A stretch of DNA of 64,000 nucleotides from Prorocentrum cordatum (lineage: Eukaryota > Sar > Dinophyceae > Prorocentrales > Prorocentraceae): the NCBI GenBank assembly GCA_963575745.1, contig CAUYUJ010010413.1, positions 196,647 through 260,646 on the forward strand, read 5' to 3'. How positions within the stretch are numbered: position 1 is the stretch's first letter; each line of letters begins with the position of its first letter. Below the pieces are notes generated by a model. It worked only from the letters and a program-made list of their open reading frames with translations. It did no database searches and was not told the DNA's origin. This document shows positions 9,386-20,365 of this stretch, in pieces. The position numbers and the translations under genes were made by a program.

Positions 9386-10482
9386 GCTTGACTGTACAGC
9401 ACCTGGCCGCGGATGCGGCCGGTGTTTTGTGAACAGAGTGGGTGGGTGGTGTCTATGCGTTGAGGAAAAAATAATAAGAAGAAGACTGACCAGGTGCTCC
9501 GCTGCCACGAGCAGAGCTTTTCCAAGTCTGTGGCGTTCGGAGGCCCTCTCTTGGCCCCGTGACCATCAAATATCGACCTGGGGTGGCATGATTGCCCTTT
9601 GGGTGGGGGCAGGGCTGTCCAGGAAAGAATGCGCGAACAGATCATGACGTCGGATGTTTGGAGTGAAGGAGGAACCTCACGTCGCGACGTTGTGAACAAC
9701 CCGACGGGCGTTTTGCTCCGTTTCGGGCCCTGAGACCCTTACGGGCTGGTTCAGCTCGGAAGGCCACGTGGAAAGGTGGTTGGTTTGGCAGCTCCCGCCT
9801 TGATGTTTTGCTCATGACGTCGTGGTCTTCCCACGACGCCAGATTTCTTGGGATGTCGCTGGTTCGCAGATCGGTGGACGGCACAGACACACGAGCGGCC
9901 CTCCCCGTAGTTGTCCACGTGCGTTCTGCTGGGTCGGCCGTGCCACCGATGTGTGTACACATCTTCTGCTATGTCGGAAGGGCATCTGGCTTTCACGAGA
10001 GAGTCGGCCGAGCCACCCGTGTGCCCACATGCGTTTTGCCATGCCAGCCGCAGGGGGTACCCTCCCTCACGGGCCAGGCTTCAGCGCATTCCCTGCTCAG
10101 CCGAAGCGAAGCCCGTGTCCTGCGGCTGAGCCCCTTCAGGCCAGGCCGAGCACGGGCTGAGCCTGAGCCGAGGCTGCTCCTCTTCCTTGGCCTCTTCAGC
10201 CGTCGCGAGCGAGCAGTCGCGACGGTTGATCACATTCGTTGGGCCTCTGGGGGCTCTGGTCCCGTGAAAGACGTCGGGTTCTCTGAGGGCCCACGGTCAG
10301 ATGCTCTTGTCCGCTCGAAGCATTGATATCCTATACCCTAAAGCCCTGGAGGGTGGGCGAGGGTCCTGGTCGTGGGCTCGGTGTACAAAAAGCACCCCTT
10401 GTGTTTTTTGTTGCATACTAATCGCGGCCCTAGGCGTTGGAATCTGGGGCGGGGAGGGTGTGGCACACAGCAACAATCTTGA
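9386..10482. other. Intergenic; imperfect ~65-bp duplication at 9908-10050
   Basis: No gene is supported. Two diverged copies of a block containing CAC(G/A)TGCGTT(C/T)TGC, GTCGGCCG and GCCACC lie at about 9915-9960 and 10000-10045. The (A/G)AGCCGAAG words near 10090-10180 are low complexity. Confidence 0.5.
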
Positions 10483-11109
10483 GGATCCTGGGAGCCGTGT
10501 GAGCAGTCCAGCCGTCAGGCGCGCAGCGGCGGCGGGGACCTCGTGGCCCTGTCCCACGAGGTCGCGAGGGCGGACCCCCTCTTCGGCGCCACCATCCGCA
10601 GGGCCTTCGGGGAGTGCTCCTACTACGGGCAGGTGATCAGCGTGGACCGCGACATCCACAGCGGGGAGCGCGCATACCACGTCGCCTACGAGGACGGAGA
10701 CGAGGAGCACCTGTGCGAGCTGGAGGTGCGCAGCTGCCTCGTGCGCGCTGGGGCGGAGGCCCGCGGCGCGCCGTTCGTCGCGGCCGCCGCTGTGGCAGAC
10801 CGCCGCGAATGGAGGCCGTCGGGCGCCCTGGCGCCCGAGGTGCCGGCGGCGCACGGCGCCCATCACGATGGCTACCGCGGCAGCCGCCCAGGGCATCGCA
10901 GCATGGCCGCGCCAGGTCTCGTGGGCGAGCGAACATGTCCGTATCCGCGGCCTCGCAGGCTGGGCCCCTGGGCCGCGATCCCGCGGACGCGGGCCTTTTT
11001 TTCGCGGAGGCCCCGCGAGGAGCGTCTCCGTGCGTCCGCGTATCCGCGGGAGCGCGCCCTGGAATACAGACCGCGAGGGCGCGGACACGGATATGTTCGC
11101 CGCTCGTGA
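10483..11109 (+). CDS. Exon with PTM/DIR17-type Tudor domain
   Basis: Residues encoded by about 10582-10749 read FGATIRRAFGEC..YYGQVISVD..YHVAYEDGDEEHLCELEV. This is the pattern of the PTM/DIR17-like Tudor domain (strand, G.V.S.D, Y.V.YEDGDEEHL). Such domains are common in dinoflagellates and are thought to bind modified histone tails or other ligands. The frame opens at 10483; the real exon probably starts after an AG at about 10517-10527. The last ~60 codons run through an inverted-repeat element (10929-11100) and stop at TGA 11107-11109 just beyond its right arm, so the C-terminus may be element-derived or the exon may end earlier. The domain call is firm; the gene boundaries are not. Confidence 0.6.
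   Translation, partial: GSWEPCEQSSRQARSGGGDLVALSHEVARADPLFGATIRRAFGECSYYGQVISVDRDIHSGERAYHVAYEDGDEEHLCELEVRSCLVRAGAEARGAPFVAAAAVADRREWRPSGALAPEVPAAHGAHHDGYRGSRPGHRSMAAPGLVGERTCPYPRPRRLGPWAAIPRTRAFFSRRPREERLRASAYPRERALEYRPRGRGHGYVRRS
10929..11100. mobile_element. 172-bp MITE-like inverted-repeat element
   Basis: The 28-nt arms at 10929-10956 and 11073-11100 are inverted copies with few mismatches (core GCGAACAT.TCCGT.TCCGCG). An extra partial arm copy (GTCCGCGTATCCGCG) lies at about 11034-11048. The arm resembles TGTCCATATCCACCGCCT repeats elsewhere (about 8808, 35684-35755, 36230). No clear target duplication was found, so the mobile nature is inferred from structure. Confidence 0.5.
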
Positions 11110-12061
11110 AGGTCAAGCCGGCCTGGTGGCGGCGCTCCTCGCGGCGGCGCTTGCGGCCACGTGCGGTGCACCGTTCTGCTGGAGCTGCGCGCTCTGGGGC
11201 AGCTCCGAGCAGGTCGACCGCCAGGAGCCGAGCTACGAGCGTCCAGCGGACCGCTTTGACCAGCCGAGCCTGCACCTGAAGCCCGCGGCACTGGGCGCCG
11301 AAGCTTCTGCTCCAGGCCACGCCGCACAACAGCCACCGCCGCCTGCACCCTTTCAGTCTCTTGGGCAGCGTCCAGATCCACCGCAGTCGCCAGACATCGC
11401 CGTGGCGGGCGCTGGTGGGGGCAGCGGCTCGGGAGAGAGGCGGGCAGCGCTGACCTCGGTGACTGCAGCTGCGCCAACATCGCTAGCCGAGGCAGACGCA
11501 TCAGACAACGGATCAGACGCAGATCGGCGGTCCGCTTTCTCAGCTCGTGGCCCTGCTCCTGGCGGGCAGCGGAGGGAGCCTCCTGTTACCACTCGGCCAG
11601 ACGAGAAGCACGTCGACGAGGCGCCTGCGACGGCGAGTCCCAACATGGCAAGCGCAGGAGGTGCCGCGGAGTCAGATGATGCTGAGGATGACGAAGCGCT
11701 GCCACCCAACTCGTTCACGGACGCTGCGCGGGCGCTGCTGGGTGCCTTGATTGCCCTCGGCTGGGCCGTTGCCGAGAGCTCGCAAGCGGCTTTGATGGGG
11801 CTCGTGGACGGTGTAGCGGCACTGCTCGACTTGCCTGTGGAGATCGCCGAAGGCCTCAAGACGATGGGAACTCCGTTCGTGCTCTTGCTGGCAGGGTCGA
11901 TGTTCATCCTCGCGAGCAGCGCGTCGAACAGCCTCGGAGGACCCCAGCCAGCAGTCACGCACAACGTCTTCGCGGGTGGCGGGGCCGCTGCTTGCATGAT
12001 GCAGGAGTGGGCGGCTGACACTTCCTCATTCCTGCCACTCCCAGCGCCTCCCATGCTGTGA
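11093..12061 (+). CDS. Candidate membrane protein with hydrophobic N- and C-terminal segments
   Basis: ATG 11093 lies inside the right arm of the inverted-repeat element; the stop is TGA 12059-12061 (322 codons). The N-terminus has a hydrophobic run (LVAALLAAALAATCGA) that could be a signal peptide or anchor. A long Ala/Pro/Ser-rich middle contains an acidic patch (ESDDAEDDEALPP). Two further hydrophobic segments follow (ALLGALIALGWAVA and FVLLLAGSMFILA). I recognise no family. The frame also continues upstream of 11093 through the element, so an earlier exon is possible. The minus strand is open too, but lacks this organised hydrophobic/acidic pattern. Confidence 0.45.
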   Translation: MFAAREGQAGLVAALLAAALAATCGAPFCWSCALWGSSEQVDRQEPSYERPADRFDQPSLHLKPAALGAEASAPGHAAQQPPPPAPFQSLGQRPDPPQSPDIAVAGAGGGSGSGERRAALTSVTAAAPTSLAEADASDNGSDADRRSAFSARGPAPGGQRREPPVTTRPDEKHVDEAPATASPNMASAGGAAESDDAEDDEALPPNSFTDAARALLGALIALGWAVAESSQAALMGLVDGVAALLDLPVEIAEGLKTMGTPFVLLLAGSMFILASSASNSLGGPQPAVTHNVFAGGGAAACMMQEWAADTSSFLPLPAPPML

Positions 12062-13400
12062 TCTGACCTCGGCGATTGGCAGCAGATGTGGCCGTAGGCA
12101 GCCCGCCCTCTCGCGGCGCCAGGAGCTCGCTGCCACCAGATCAGGGCCTCGGAAGTCGACACCAGCACCAAGACCCCGTGGCTCAAACAGCAATGCTCCA
12201 ACACGAGTGGACGTGTATGTCTTGGTGCCGATGCCGACGTTCTGCCTTGCCACCAGATCAGGCGGCTGGTTGTGGTGGGGATGACGGAGTGTCCGTGCCC
12301 CACATCGGGGGGCCTCAACTGTCCAGCACCGATGTTGGCCGGGCCAGTCCTGGGCCAGGATCGGCATACCCAGACATCCTCCGACATGCCGGCTTCCACC
12401 CGCCGCCCCGCCCCGGAGCTCCCGAAGTGTTTCGCCCCGGACCCGCTTCTGATGCCCCCGCGGGGCCCCGTGAGCGGCCCTCCGCGAGGGAAAATATACA
12501 TCCGCGACGGAAGAGCTCCCCTCGGCGGAGCTCTGGGCACTGCGCGCCTCCCTGGCCGGGCCGCCGGCGACCCTGCCGAGGACCCCCTGCCACGGCCCAG
12601 GGCCGGCGCGCGGCCGAGGATCGGCGCACCAGGCCACACGCCCCGGGGGCGCGAAGAGAGCCGCGCCTCGCGCTCCGCGGCCGCTGGAGAGAGCTGCCCC
12701 TCCCCAGGGCGGCCTCGCAGGGGCGCGAAGATCTGTCCGCGCGCCGCGCCTTGCGGGGGTCGCGACGCGCGAGGCTGGGTGGCCCCGGTGCAGGCGGACC
12801 GTCGGTGCCCCTCACGCCACAGGCCGTCCCGGGCCCCCCCCCGGGGCCAGCGGGGGAGCTTCCGGCGCCAGCTCCCGCGGAGCCCGCGGCGCAGACGCCG
12901 CCTCCGGCGCGGCCCCCCGCGCAGTCTCCGGAGAGGCCGTCCCCCTTCGGGCCCGCCGCCCAGCACGCCGCAGAGCCCGCGCTGCGGCCCTCCGCGGGGC
13001 TCTCGCCGGGGCCCGCCGCGGACGGGCAGGTGGGCGCGTACGCGGGCGCGCCGGCGGGGCCCGCCGCGGGTGTGCAGGTGGGCGCGTACTACCTGGCGGA
13101 TGCGGGAGCCTTGCGGCCGCCGCCGCCAGAGCCCTCTCGGCTTGCTGCCGGGGCTCAGAACTCCGGCGACACGATGTCTGCTCCACCGGCGTCTGTTCCT
13201 CGAGGTCGGCCCTCGGGGCCCGTTTTCGGGCCCCGGGGCCACGAAGAGCAGATCCTGGACGGAAAACTGGCCCGGGGGAAGGGGTCGGGGCTGCTGGGGC
13301 CGCGGATCGAAGCGATCACGCCGGCGGGTGGAGATCTTCTGCTGAGCCACACCGACTGGGTTCGCCGAGCCTGATCTGCGTGTGAGGCCTGTGGGGCGCC
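12062..13400. other. GC-rich region with open Pro/Ala frames, gene status unclear
   Basis: Both strands stay open for hundreds of codons because GC is very high. The most protein-like piece is 12800-13150 on the plus strand, Pro/Ala-rich with a near-duplicated GQVGAYAGAPAGPAAG / VQVGAYY. At about 13215-13245 is a GC palindrome (GGGGCCCGTTTTCGGGCCCC) whose relatives sit near 8930 and 45320. I do not call a gene. Confidence 0.3.
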
Positions 13401-13834
13401 CGATCGCCCGTGGGTCGTTTGCTCGTTGTTCCTCTTGAGCCGACGGCTCGTGTGCGGTCGGTGTGGGTGGTCGAGCAGCTCACTCTGGGGGACCCCTGGG
13501 TCTCTGAGTGTTGCTCTTGCTCTCCCCTTCCCGCGCTGTTCGCATGGACCTGGCGCTTCCCAACGGCGCACGCTGTGCTGAGGGGATTTGGATCCCCTTG
13601 GCAGTCTCTGGCTCACCTCTTGCCCCAGGCATGTGTGCTTCACGTGGGCTGCTGAGCTCCCAGCTCTGCTTCCTCGTTTTCTGGGTCGCTTGTGAAGTCC
13701 CGCGGAGTCACCCAGGGCCTCGACACTGGTTTGGCATCCTTTTGTGACACCCTGAAGCCCACAGAAAGGCAAGTGGTATGCTCCAGGACTTCTGAGGATT
13801 ACATTTTCTGGGTGCAGCGACTGCTGCTCCAGCA
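13401..13834. other. No supported feature
   Basis: Unique-looking GC-rich DNA with short open frames only. Nothing is recognisable on either strand. Confidence 0.4.
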
Positions 13835-13899
13835 CTACCTCCTCCTCCTCCTCCTCCTCCTCCTCCTCCTCCTCCTCCTCCTCCTCCTCCTCCTCCTCC

Positions 13900-13965
<66 letters not shown>

Positions 13966-14890
13966 CTTCTCCTCCTCCTTTTTCCTCCCCTCTCAAAATC
14001 GACTCTCGGACCTTTCCTGGGTGTGCCTTGGGCACGATCTCGAGGCGGCTCTGGCCGTCGCGACGGCGGCACCCCAGGAGTCCCATGCAGACGCCCGTAA
14101 CGTCCAAAACCTCGATCCTCGATCCCCTCCTTTTGATGTCTTCAGATGTGTCCTGGTGTCTCCGGAGGCCCTCCGAGGTCTCAAGGAATTTTGAGAGGTC
14201 CCAGAGGCCTCTGGATGCAAACAAAGAACATACAGAAGTAGTCCCCTGGAGGGGCGGCGGACTGCTCTGGCATCTCCCCTGGAGGGGCTGGTATGTGCAT
14301 CGTCGAGGTGCGAGGCGGAGGAAGAGGAGGAGGAGGAGGAGGAGGAGGAGCAGGAGGACAACGACGACGACAACGAGAAGGAGGAAGAAGAGGAGGAGGA
14401 TGAGGAGAAGAAAAAGAACAATCACGAGGAAGAGGAGAAACATATAGAGGAGGCGGAGGAGGAGGAGGAGGAGGAAGAGGAGGAGGAGAAGGAGGATAAG
14501 ACGATGGAGGAGGAGGAGGAGGAGGAGGAGGAGGAGGAGGAGGTAGAGGAGGAGGAGGAGGAGGAAGAGGAGGAGGAGGAGGAGCAGGAGGAGGTAGACG
14601 GGGAGGAGGAGGAGGAGGAGGAGGAGGAGGAGGAGGAGGAGGAGGACGACGACGACGACGTGCACTGCGAAGGTGCGATCTGGCGTCTCGGCGGCCGGGA
14701 GCGTGCGCGCGCTGCGGCTCACGCCATACAGGCACGGCGGAGGCCTCCATTTTCCTCCATCTTTCTCATCCTCCTCTTCCGTCATCTCCTCCTCCTCCTC
14801 CTCCCCAATCTCCTCCTCCTCCTCCTCCTCCTCCTCCTCCTCCTCCTCCTCTACCTCCTCCTCCTCCTCTCCTCCTCCTTCTCCTCCCCT
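13835..14890. repeat. Trinucleotide tract: (CTC)n(ATC)n, (GGA)n, (CTC)n
   Basis: 13838-13902 is CTC and 13902-13962 is ATC. 14316-14655 is mainly GGA with GAC at its end, and 14770-14885 is CTC. Between them, 13990-14300 is unique-like and contains one member (about 14020-14075) of a dispersed repeat also present at about 53110, 55680 and 58340. The long Leu, Glu and Asp homopolymer frames are artefacts. Confidence 0.85.
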
Positions 14891-15465
14891 CCTGGGCTGC
14901 GCTCCCAGACAGCAGATTCCTCCCACATCCTGAGTATTTAGATGCATTTCGAGTGCTCTCGTTCCCCGAATCCAGGGATGTAGTTCTTGTTATTCGTGTG
15001 ATGCCTCCGCCTCCATCCTTCGTCCTCATCCTTCCCGATTCTTTCCTCTTCCCTCTCCTCACCTTCTCCCTTCCACACTCAGACCGCGCTCAGACTAGAG
15101 TCAACCTCGGACTAACTCATAAACACCCGAACGCACGTGTGTTTGGGATGGAAAGGGGGAAGAAGGCGAGGAGAAGAGAAAGTGGAGGAGGCTGAAGAGG
15201 AACAGGTGGAGAAGGTGGAGAAGAACAAAGGCGGGCAGGAGTAAGGGGAAATAATTGGGAGTTTGAGGAGGTATGAATGGAGGAGGAGGAGGAGGAGCTT
15301 CAGAGAGATTGGAGGAGGCACGAGAAGGTCACCGGTGCGCCGCGCGCTCTGGCAAGCGAGGGTGCAGGAGGAAGTGGGAGGAGGTAGGAGGATGAGGAAG
15401 TGGGTGGAGGCAGGACTGGGTATGAGGGGGTGTAGGAGGATCATACGAGGAGGGGGAAGAAGGCA
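14891..15465. other. No gene seen; GGA-rich short repeats
   Basis: Only short frames and purine-rich stretches (GGAGGA, about 15280-15450) are present. Confidence 0.4.
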
Positions 15466-15745
15466 GCCTCTTTGGGCCATCTTGGAGGCCTCTTGGGCCC
15501 TCTTGGGGTTCTCTTGGGGCCCTCTTGGGGCTCTCTTGGAGCCCTCTTGGGGCCCCCTTGGTGGTCATTTTGAGACCATCTTGGAGGCCATCGATGAAAA
15601 CAGGGAGGGTCGACGATTTCGACCCCCGTCGCCTCAAAGTAGCCTTGGGGCGGTCTTGGGCGCTCTTGGGGCCGTCTTGTGCCCTTCTTGGGCACCTCTT
15701 GGGCCCCTCTTGGGCCATCTTGGAGCCATCTAGAGGCCTCAGGAG
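15466..15745. repeat. Degenerate ~12-bp tandem array, CTTGGGGCCCT type
   Basis: About twenty diverged copies of a word like CTCTTGGGGCCCT, with TGGGCCATCTTGGAGGCC variants. The same family appears weakly at 20440-20600 and reverse-complemented (CCAAGATGGCCC) at about 33540-33990. Confidence 0.7.
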
Positions 15746-15839
15746 CCCATTGGAAGCGAAACTGCGAGAGGGCACACGTGTTTTCCCTAAGCGGTGCTGT
15801 AAGTTTGGGGTTCTCACGTGTTGCTAAAGAGCTGGGCCT

Positions 15840-16045
15840 GCCTGTCGGTCTGCCGGCTATGTTGCCGCCGTCGCCGCTCCGTCGCAGCCAGGTCGCCGAC
15901 CGTCGTCTTGGCCTGTGTCGGTCTGGCGGCTATCTTGCCGCTTTCGCCGCCCCATCGCCGCCTCGTCGCCGCCCGTCGTCTGGGCCTGTCTGTCGGTCGC
16001 CGCGGTTGTTGTCGATGTCGCCGCCCCGTCGCCGCCCTACCTAGA
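15840..16045 (+). repeat. ~75-bp tandem repeat, 2.5 copies
   Basis: The unit contains TGTCGGTCTGGCGGCTAT, CGCCGCCCC.TCGCCGCC and GTCGCCGCCCGTCGTCT. Inverted copies of the same unit are at 29190-29345, with very high identity. Confidence 0.8.
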
Positions 16046-16049
16046 TGGT

Positions 16050-16200
16050 ACAACATATATTGCACTACGTGATAGCTCAACATCTGTGTCACCACATAGA
16101 CTGCGCACCACATACATCGCACAGCATCGCACAACAGATAGTGCATCACATACATTGCACCACGTGGATTGCACAGCCCATATTTCACATCATATATGAA
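16050..16200 (+). repeat. TTGCACCACATAG-type 13-bp array
   Basis: Diverged copies of (T)TGCACCACATAGAT are AT-richer than their surroundings. The same array recurs at 18725-19015 and about 20335-20370, and inverted at about 24480-24560. It marks the ends of the ~1.3-kb units. Confidence 0.75.
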
Positions 16201-16225
16201 CCACATATTTCTCCGTTCTAGAAGA

Positions 16226-16572
16226 CTATTAGGGTCTACCCCCTGCGGAATTAACGGCACCCCTTTTCGTAGTGGTACAGATGGTTCTGCCCAATCGTCC
16301 ATCCTGCAAAATCAGTTCATATCATGCCAGCTACACCGGTATCCCCCCTCATCGTTTCCAAAGAATATATGCGCGCACACTCGTTTATCAAGAATCAGCA
16401 ATTTTCAAAAATCCACTGCAAGAGAGCGGGACGAAGTGCACACGCTCGCGGCGTCGCGCGCATGCCGAAATCCTTCAAAATCCTTTGGTTCTGGAGGGAT
16501 TTCAAAACCGAGTGAAACACATGGTTTCGCAACAAAAATGTTCAAACAAAACTTGCGCCCGCGCTGTTGCAT

Positions 16573-16610
<38 letters not shown>

Positions 16611-19600
16611 CACCATCGTTTGCACACGCATAGTTTCCATAGCATGCTACCAAACGGGCCTCTCGCGCGCGCGTGTCGAAATCGCTTGAACGCCCTTGCG
16701 CGCGTGCTGTCGAAAGAACCCGCTGCACAAGATGGGACGAAGTGCGCACGCGCGCGCGCTGTCGCGGGCGCATGCGGAGATCCTGAACAAATTCCCTGTT
16801 CCGTAAGGATTTCAAAATCGAGTGTCCCTAAAATGTATAAACATGTTTTGGTTTTGCTACAGCAGTTTTCAAACATGCCTGCGCTCGCGTTCTTGTGAAT
16901 TTTTGAGAAAGCCATCGGTTGTTCAACATTTTCAGTACATTCGGCCACATGGGCATCCCGCGCCGCATGTGGGAATCATTCGAAGGCCCTTGCGCGCGTG
17001 CTGGGGGGCACGATCCATGTGAAATGATATAGTGCGGGCCACTCTCGCGCGTCGGCCGCGAACGCATGTCGAACTACTTCCAAATCCTTCATCACCGACG
17101 CGAGGACGCCGTCATCGTCGTCGGCGTGATCAGCATCGACGCCGTCTCTGGCCTTGTCGTCGTCGTTGTCACCATCGCCACCAGCATCGCTACTATCATC
17201 ATCGTGTCACCGTTGTCGACGGACGCTGCCATGATACAGTGCCCGCCCACGTGGCCGACTCGCACTGAAGTGCCCGCTGGAAAATGCCTGGGGGCCAGCG
17301 CCACCGCGGCCGCGTCGGTCGCGCCAAGGTAATTGGCCGCTGCGCGCGCGAGCACGCGCGGTAGCGCGGCCGCAGAGATGCCCCAGCCAACACCGAGCAT
17401 TCATCGGAATCGCCACCGCGTGTATTTTGCAAATCAAGTTGCTGGTGGGTGGGTGGGAAGATTGCGCGAGCAGCGGAGCTGACAACTTCAAGTTCGGCAG
17501 GGCGAAATGCACCACATAAATCTCCCTTTCAAATCATAGGATCTGCCCCCCCCCCAGAATTTACGGCGCCCGCTTTTGGATTGCAGTGTACGTATGGTTT
17601 TGCTGCATCGCCCATCCGAGGTATGAGTTCGCACCATTCCAGCTAATCGGGTATCCCCCTCTCATCCTTTGCAACAAATGTGATGCGCACATGTTCGTAC
17701 CGGGCAAAATGCACACGCGCGCGGCGTCGCGCGCGCATGCCGCAATCATTCAACAACCTTAAGTGTCGTAGGGGGTGTCAAAATCGAGTGGCCCCAATAT
17801 ATATCATAAATAAATCACATGGGTCCGCACTAAAAACAGACAACCAAAAACATGCAACCAATATAATGCGCCGCTCTTGCTGGGTCTTAAGAAATGCATC
17901 TTTGTTTTCAGTTTGCTCCTCACATGTTACCAAATTTGCCCTTCGCGCGCGCATATAGTCATCGGTCGAACGACCTTTCGCGCGTGCTGTCGCAATAATC
18001 CTTTACAACAGGTGGAGCGAAGTGCACGCGCGCGCGTCGTCGCGCCCACATGGGGGAATCCTTCAACACGCGCAGGCGTCGTGGGGATTTCAAAGTCGAG
18101 CGTGCCGAACACATATAAAGCAACATGGCGGTGCAGCATAAATTCTCAGACTTCCAACGCCCGCGTGCCTGTGAACTCTTAAGGCAACTACGTTTCTGTC
18201 AACATGTTCATTACATTCGGCCAAACGGGTCTCTCGCGCCGCATGTGGCATTTCATTCGAACGCCCTTGCGCGCGTGCTGGGGGGGGGCACGATCGGTAT
18301 GAAGTAAAACAGCGGGGGCCACTCTCGCGCGTCGGCCGCGCGCGGATGTCGAATTTCTTCCAAACATGTCCACTCCGACGCGAGGGCGCCGTCATCGTCG
18401 TCGGCGTGATCAGCATCGGCGCCGTCACTGGCCGCGCCGTCGCCGTTGTCATCATCGTCACAAGCGTCGCTACTCGTCATCGTGTCTACTGTTGTCGACG
18501 TTGCCGTGATGCCACGCCCGCCCAAGTGGCCGACTCGCACTGAAGTGCCCGCTGGGAAGTGCCCAGGGGTAAGCGCCACCGCGGCCGCGTCGGTCGCGTG
18601 CTAGCGCGGCGCAGGTTAGCACCAGCCAACACCAAGCACTCCTCGCAATCGCCGCCGCATGTGTTTTGCAAAACAGGTTGCGGGTAGGTGGGTGGGATGA
18701 TTGTTCGGGGAGTGGAGTTGACAACTGCGAGTCCCACAAGTGAATTGCACCACGCAGAGCGCACCTCATAGATTGCACCACATATTTTGCACAACGCTGG
18801 TTGCTTCACATTGGTTGCACCGCGTAGATCGCACCCAAGAGTGCACAACACATGCTGCACACCAAACATTGCAGAGCATCATGTGCACCACATACATGTA
18901 TCGGCATATATGTCACAACGTATTGGACTGCGCAAATTTCACAATCTGTATTACATAACGTAGGTTGCGCAACACAGATTGCACAACATAGGTCACGCAA
19001 CATATATCCTTCATCACCAAAGAATATTAGGATCTACCCCCTTCCCCCCGGAATTCGCGAGACCCTTTTGCGTATTGCAATTTACGTATGATTTTGCCCC
19101 ACCGTCCATCCGAATCTTGATCCCATACCATCCCAGTCAGGCCGGCATCGCCCCCGTCATCGTTTGGACAAGAAGGGATGCGCGCGCACTCGTTTATCAA
19201 CAAACATCAATTTCCAACAGCCCGTAGCAAGCATTAGGCCGAAGTGCGCACGAGCGCGTCGTCGCGCGCGTATGCCGAAATTTTTCAAACATTTCAGGTC
19301 CCGTAAGAATTTCAAAACCGAGTGCCCCGAAAACATATTAACACACATGGATTCACACCAGAAAACTCAAACACAGGTCGCCATCGCGCTCTTGCGGATA
19401 TATACGTATGTATATGCAACACAGGCTTTCATTTTTCATAACATACTACCAAACGGGCCTTTCGCGCGACTTTGCCAGCCGAGAAACCGTTCGAACACCC
19501 TTGCGCGCGTGCTGTCGCATGAGCTTTCTCAAAGAAAATGGAATTAAGTGCGTGCGCGCGTGCGTCGTTGCGCGCGCATGCCGGAATCTTTCACAACCGC

Positions 19601-20365
19601 AGGTTCCGCAAGGATGTTCAAACCGAATGTCCCGAAAACAAATGAAAACACATGGTCTTGCAACATCCGTTCTCGAAAATCCATGCGTTCGCGCTCTTGC
19701 GAACTCTTCAGGCAAGTACGGTTTTTCATATATATATATATATAGACAAAAATGTTTATTACACTCGGCCAAACGGGCCTCTCGCGCCGCATGTGGAAAT
19801 AATTTGAACGCCCTTGCGCGCGTGCTGGGGGGCACGATCCGTGTGAAAGAATATAGCACGGGCCACTCTCGCGCGTCGGCCGCGCGCGCATGTCGAACTC
19901 TTTCCAAACATTTCCACTCCGACGCGAGGGCGCCGTCATCGTCGTCGGCGTGATCAGCATCGGCGCCGTCACTGGCCGCGCCGTCGCCGTTGTCATCATC
20001 GTCACCAGCGTCGCTACTCGTCATCGTGTCTACTGTTGTCGACGTTGCCATGATACCGCGCCCGCCCAAGTGGCCGGCCGACTCGCACTAAACTGCCCGT
20101 TGGGAAGTGCCCAGCGGCCAGCGCCACCGCGGCCGCGTCGGTCCCGCCAAACTACCTGGCCGTTGCGCGCGCGAACATGCGCGCGGTAGCGCGGCCGCAG
20201 AGATGCCCCAGCCAACACCGAGCACTCATCGCAATCGCCGCCGCATGGGTTTTGCAAATCAGGTTGCTGGTGGGTGGGTGGCATGATTGCGCGAGCAGCG
20301 GAGTTGACAACTTCAAATTCGGCAAGGCGAAGTGCACCTCATAGATTTCTCCACATGTTGCACCA
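16226..20365 (+). repeat. Three ~1.3-kb direct repeats
   Basis: Units start near 16226, 17539 and 19026. Each contains, in order, a TCTACCCCC..CGGAATT block, a TTTTGCC..CGTCCATCC block, and one to three sub-repeats with CAAACGGGCCTCTCGCGC and GAACGCCCTTGCGCGCGTGCTG. GCCACTCTCGCGCGTCGGCC, a GCGCCGTCATCGTCGTCGG block (17105, 18387, 19929) and GTGGGTGGGTGG near the end follow. Units 2 and 3 are separated by a long TTGCACCACATAG array. Unit 1 holds a T26/A11 run at 16574-16610; unit 3 holds a TATATA tract at about 19727-19743. No coding potential is recognised. An inverted copy lies at 24560-29045. Confidence 0.8.

Noticed and set aside
11353-13350. 665-codon open frame on the minus strand
   Set aside because: It is antisense to the candidate membrane protein and to GC-rich repeats, with Arg/Pro/Ala-heavy composition and no domain; length reflects high GC.
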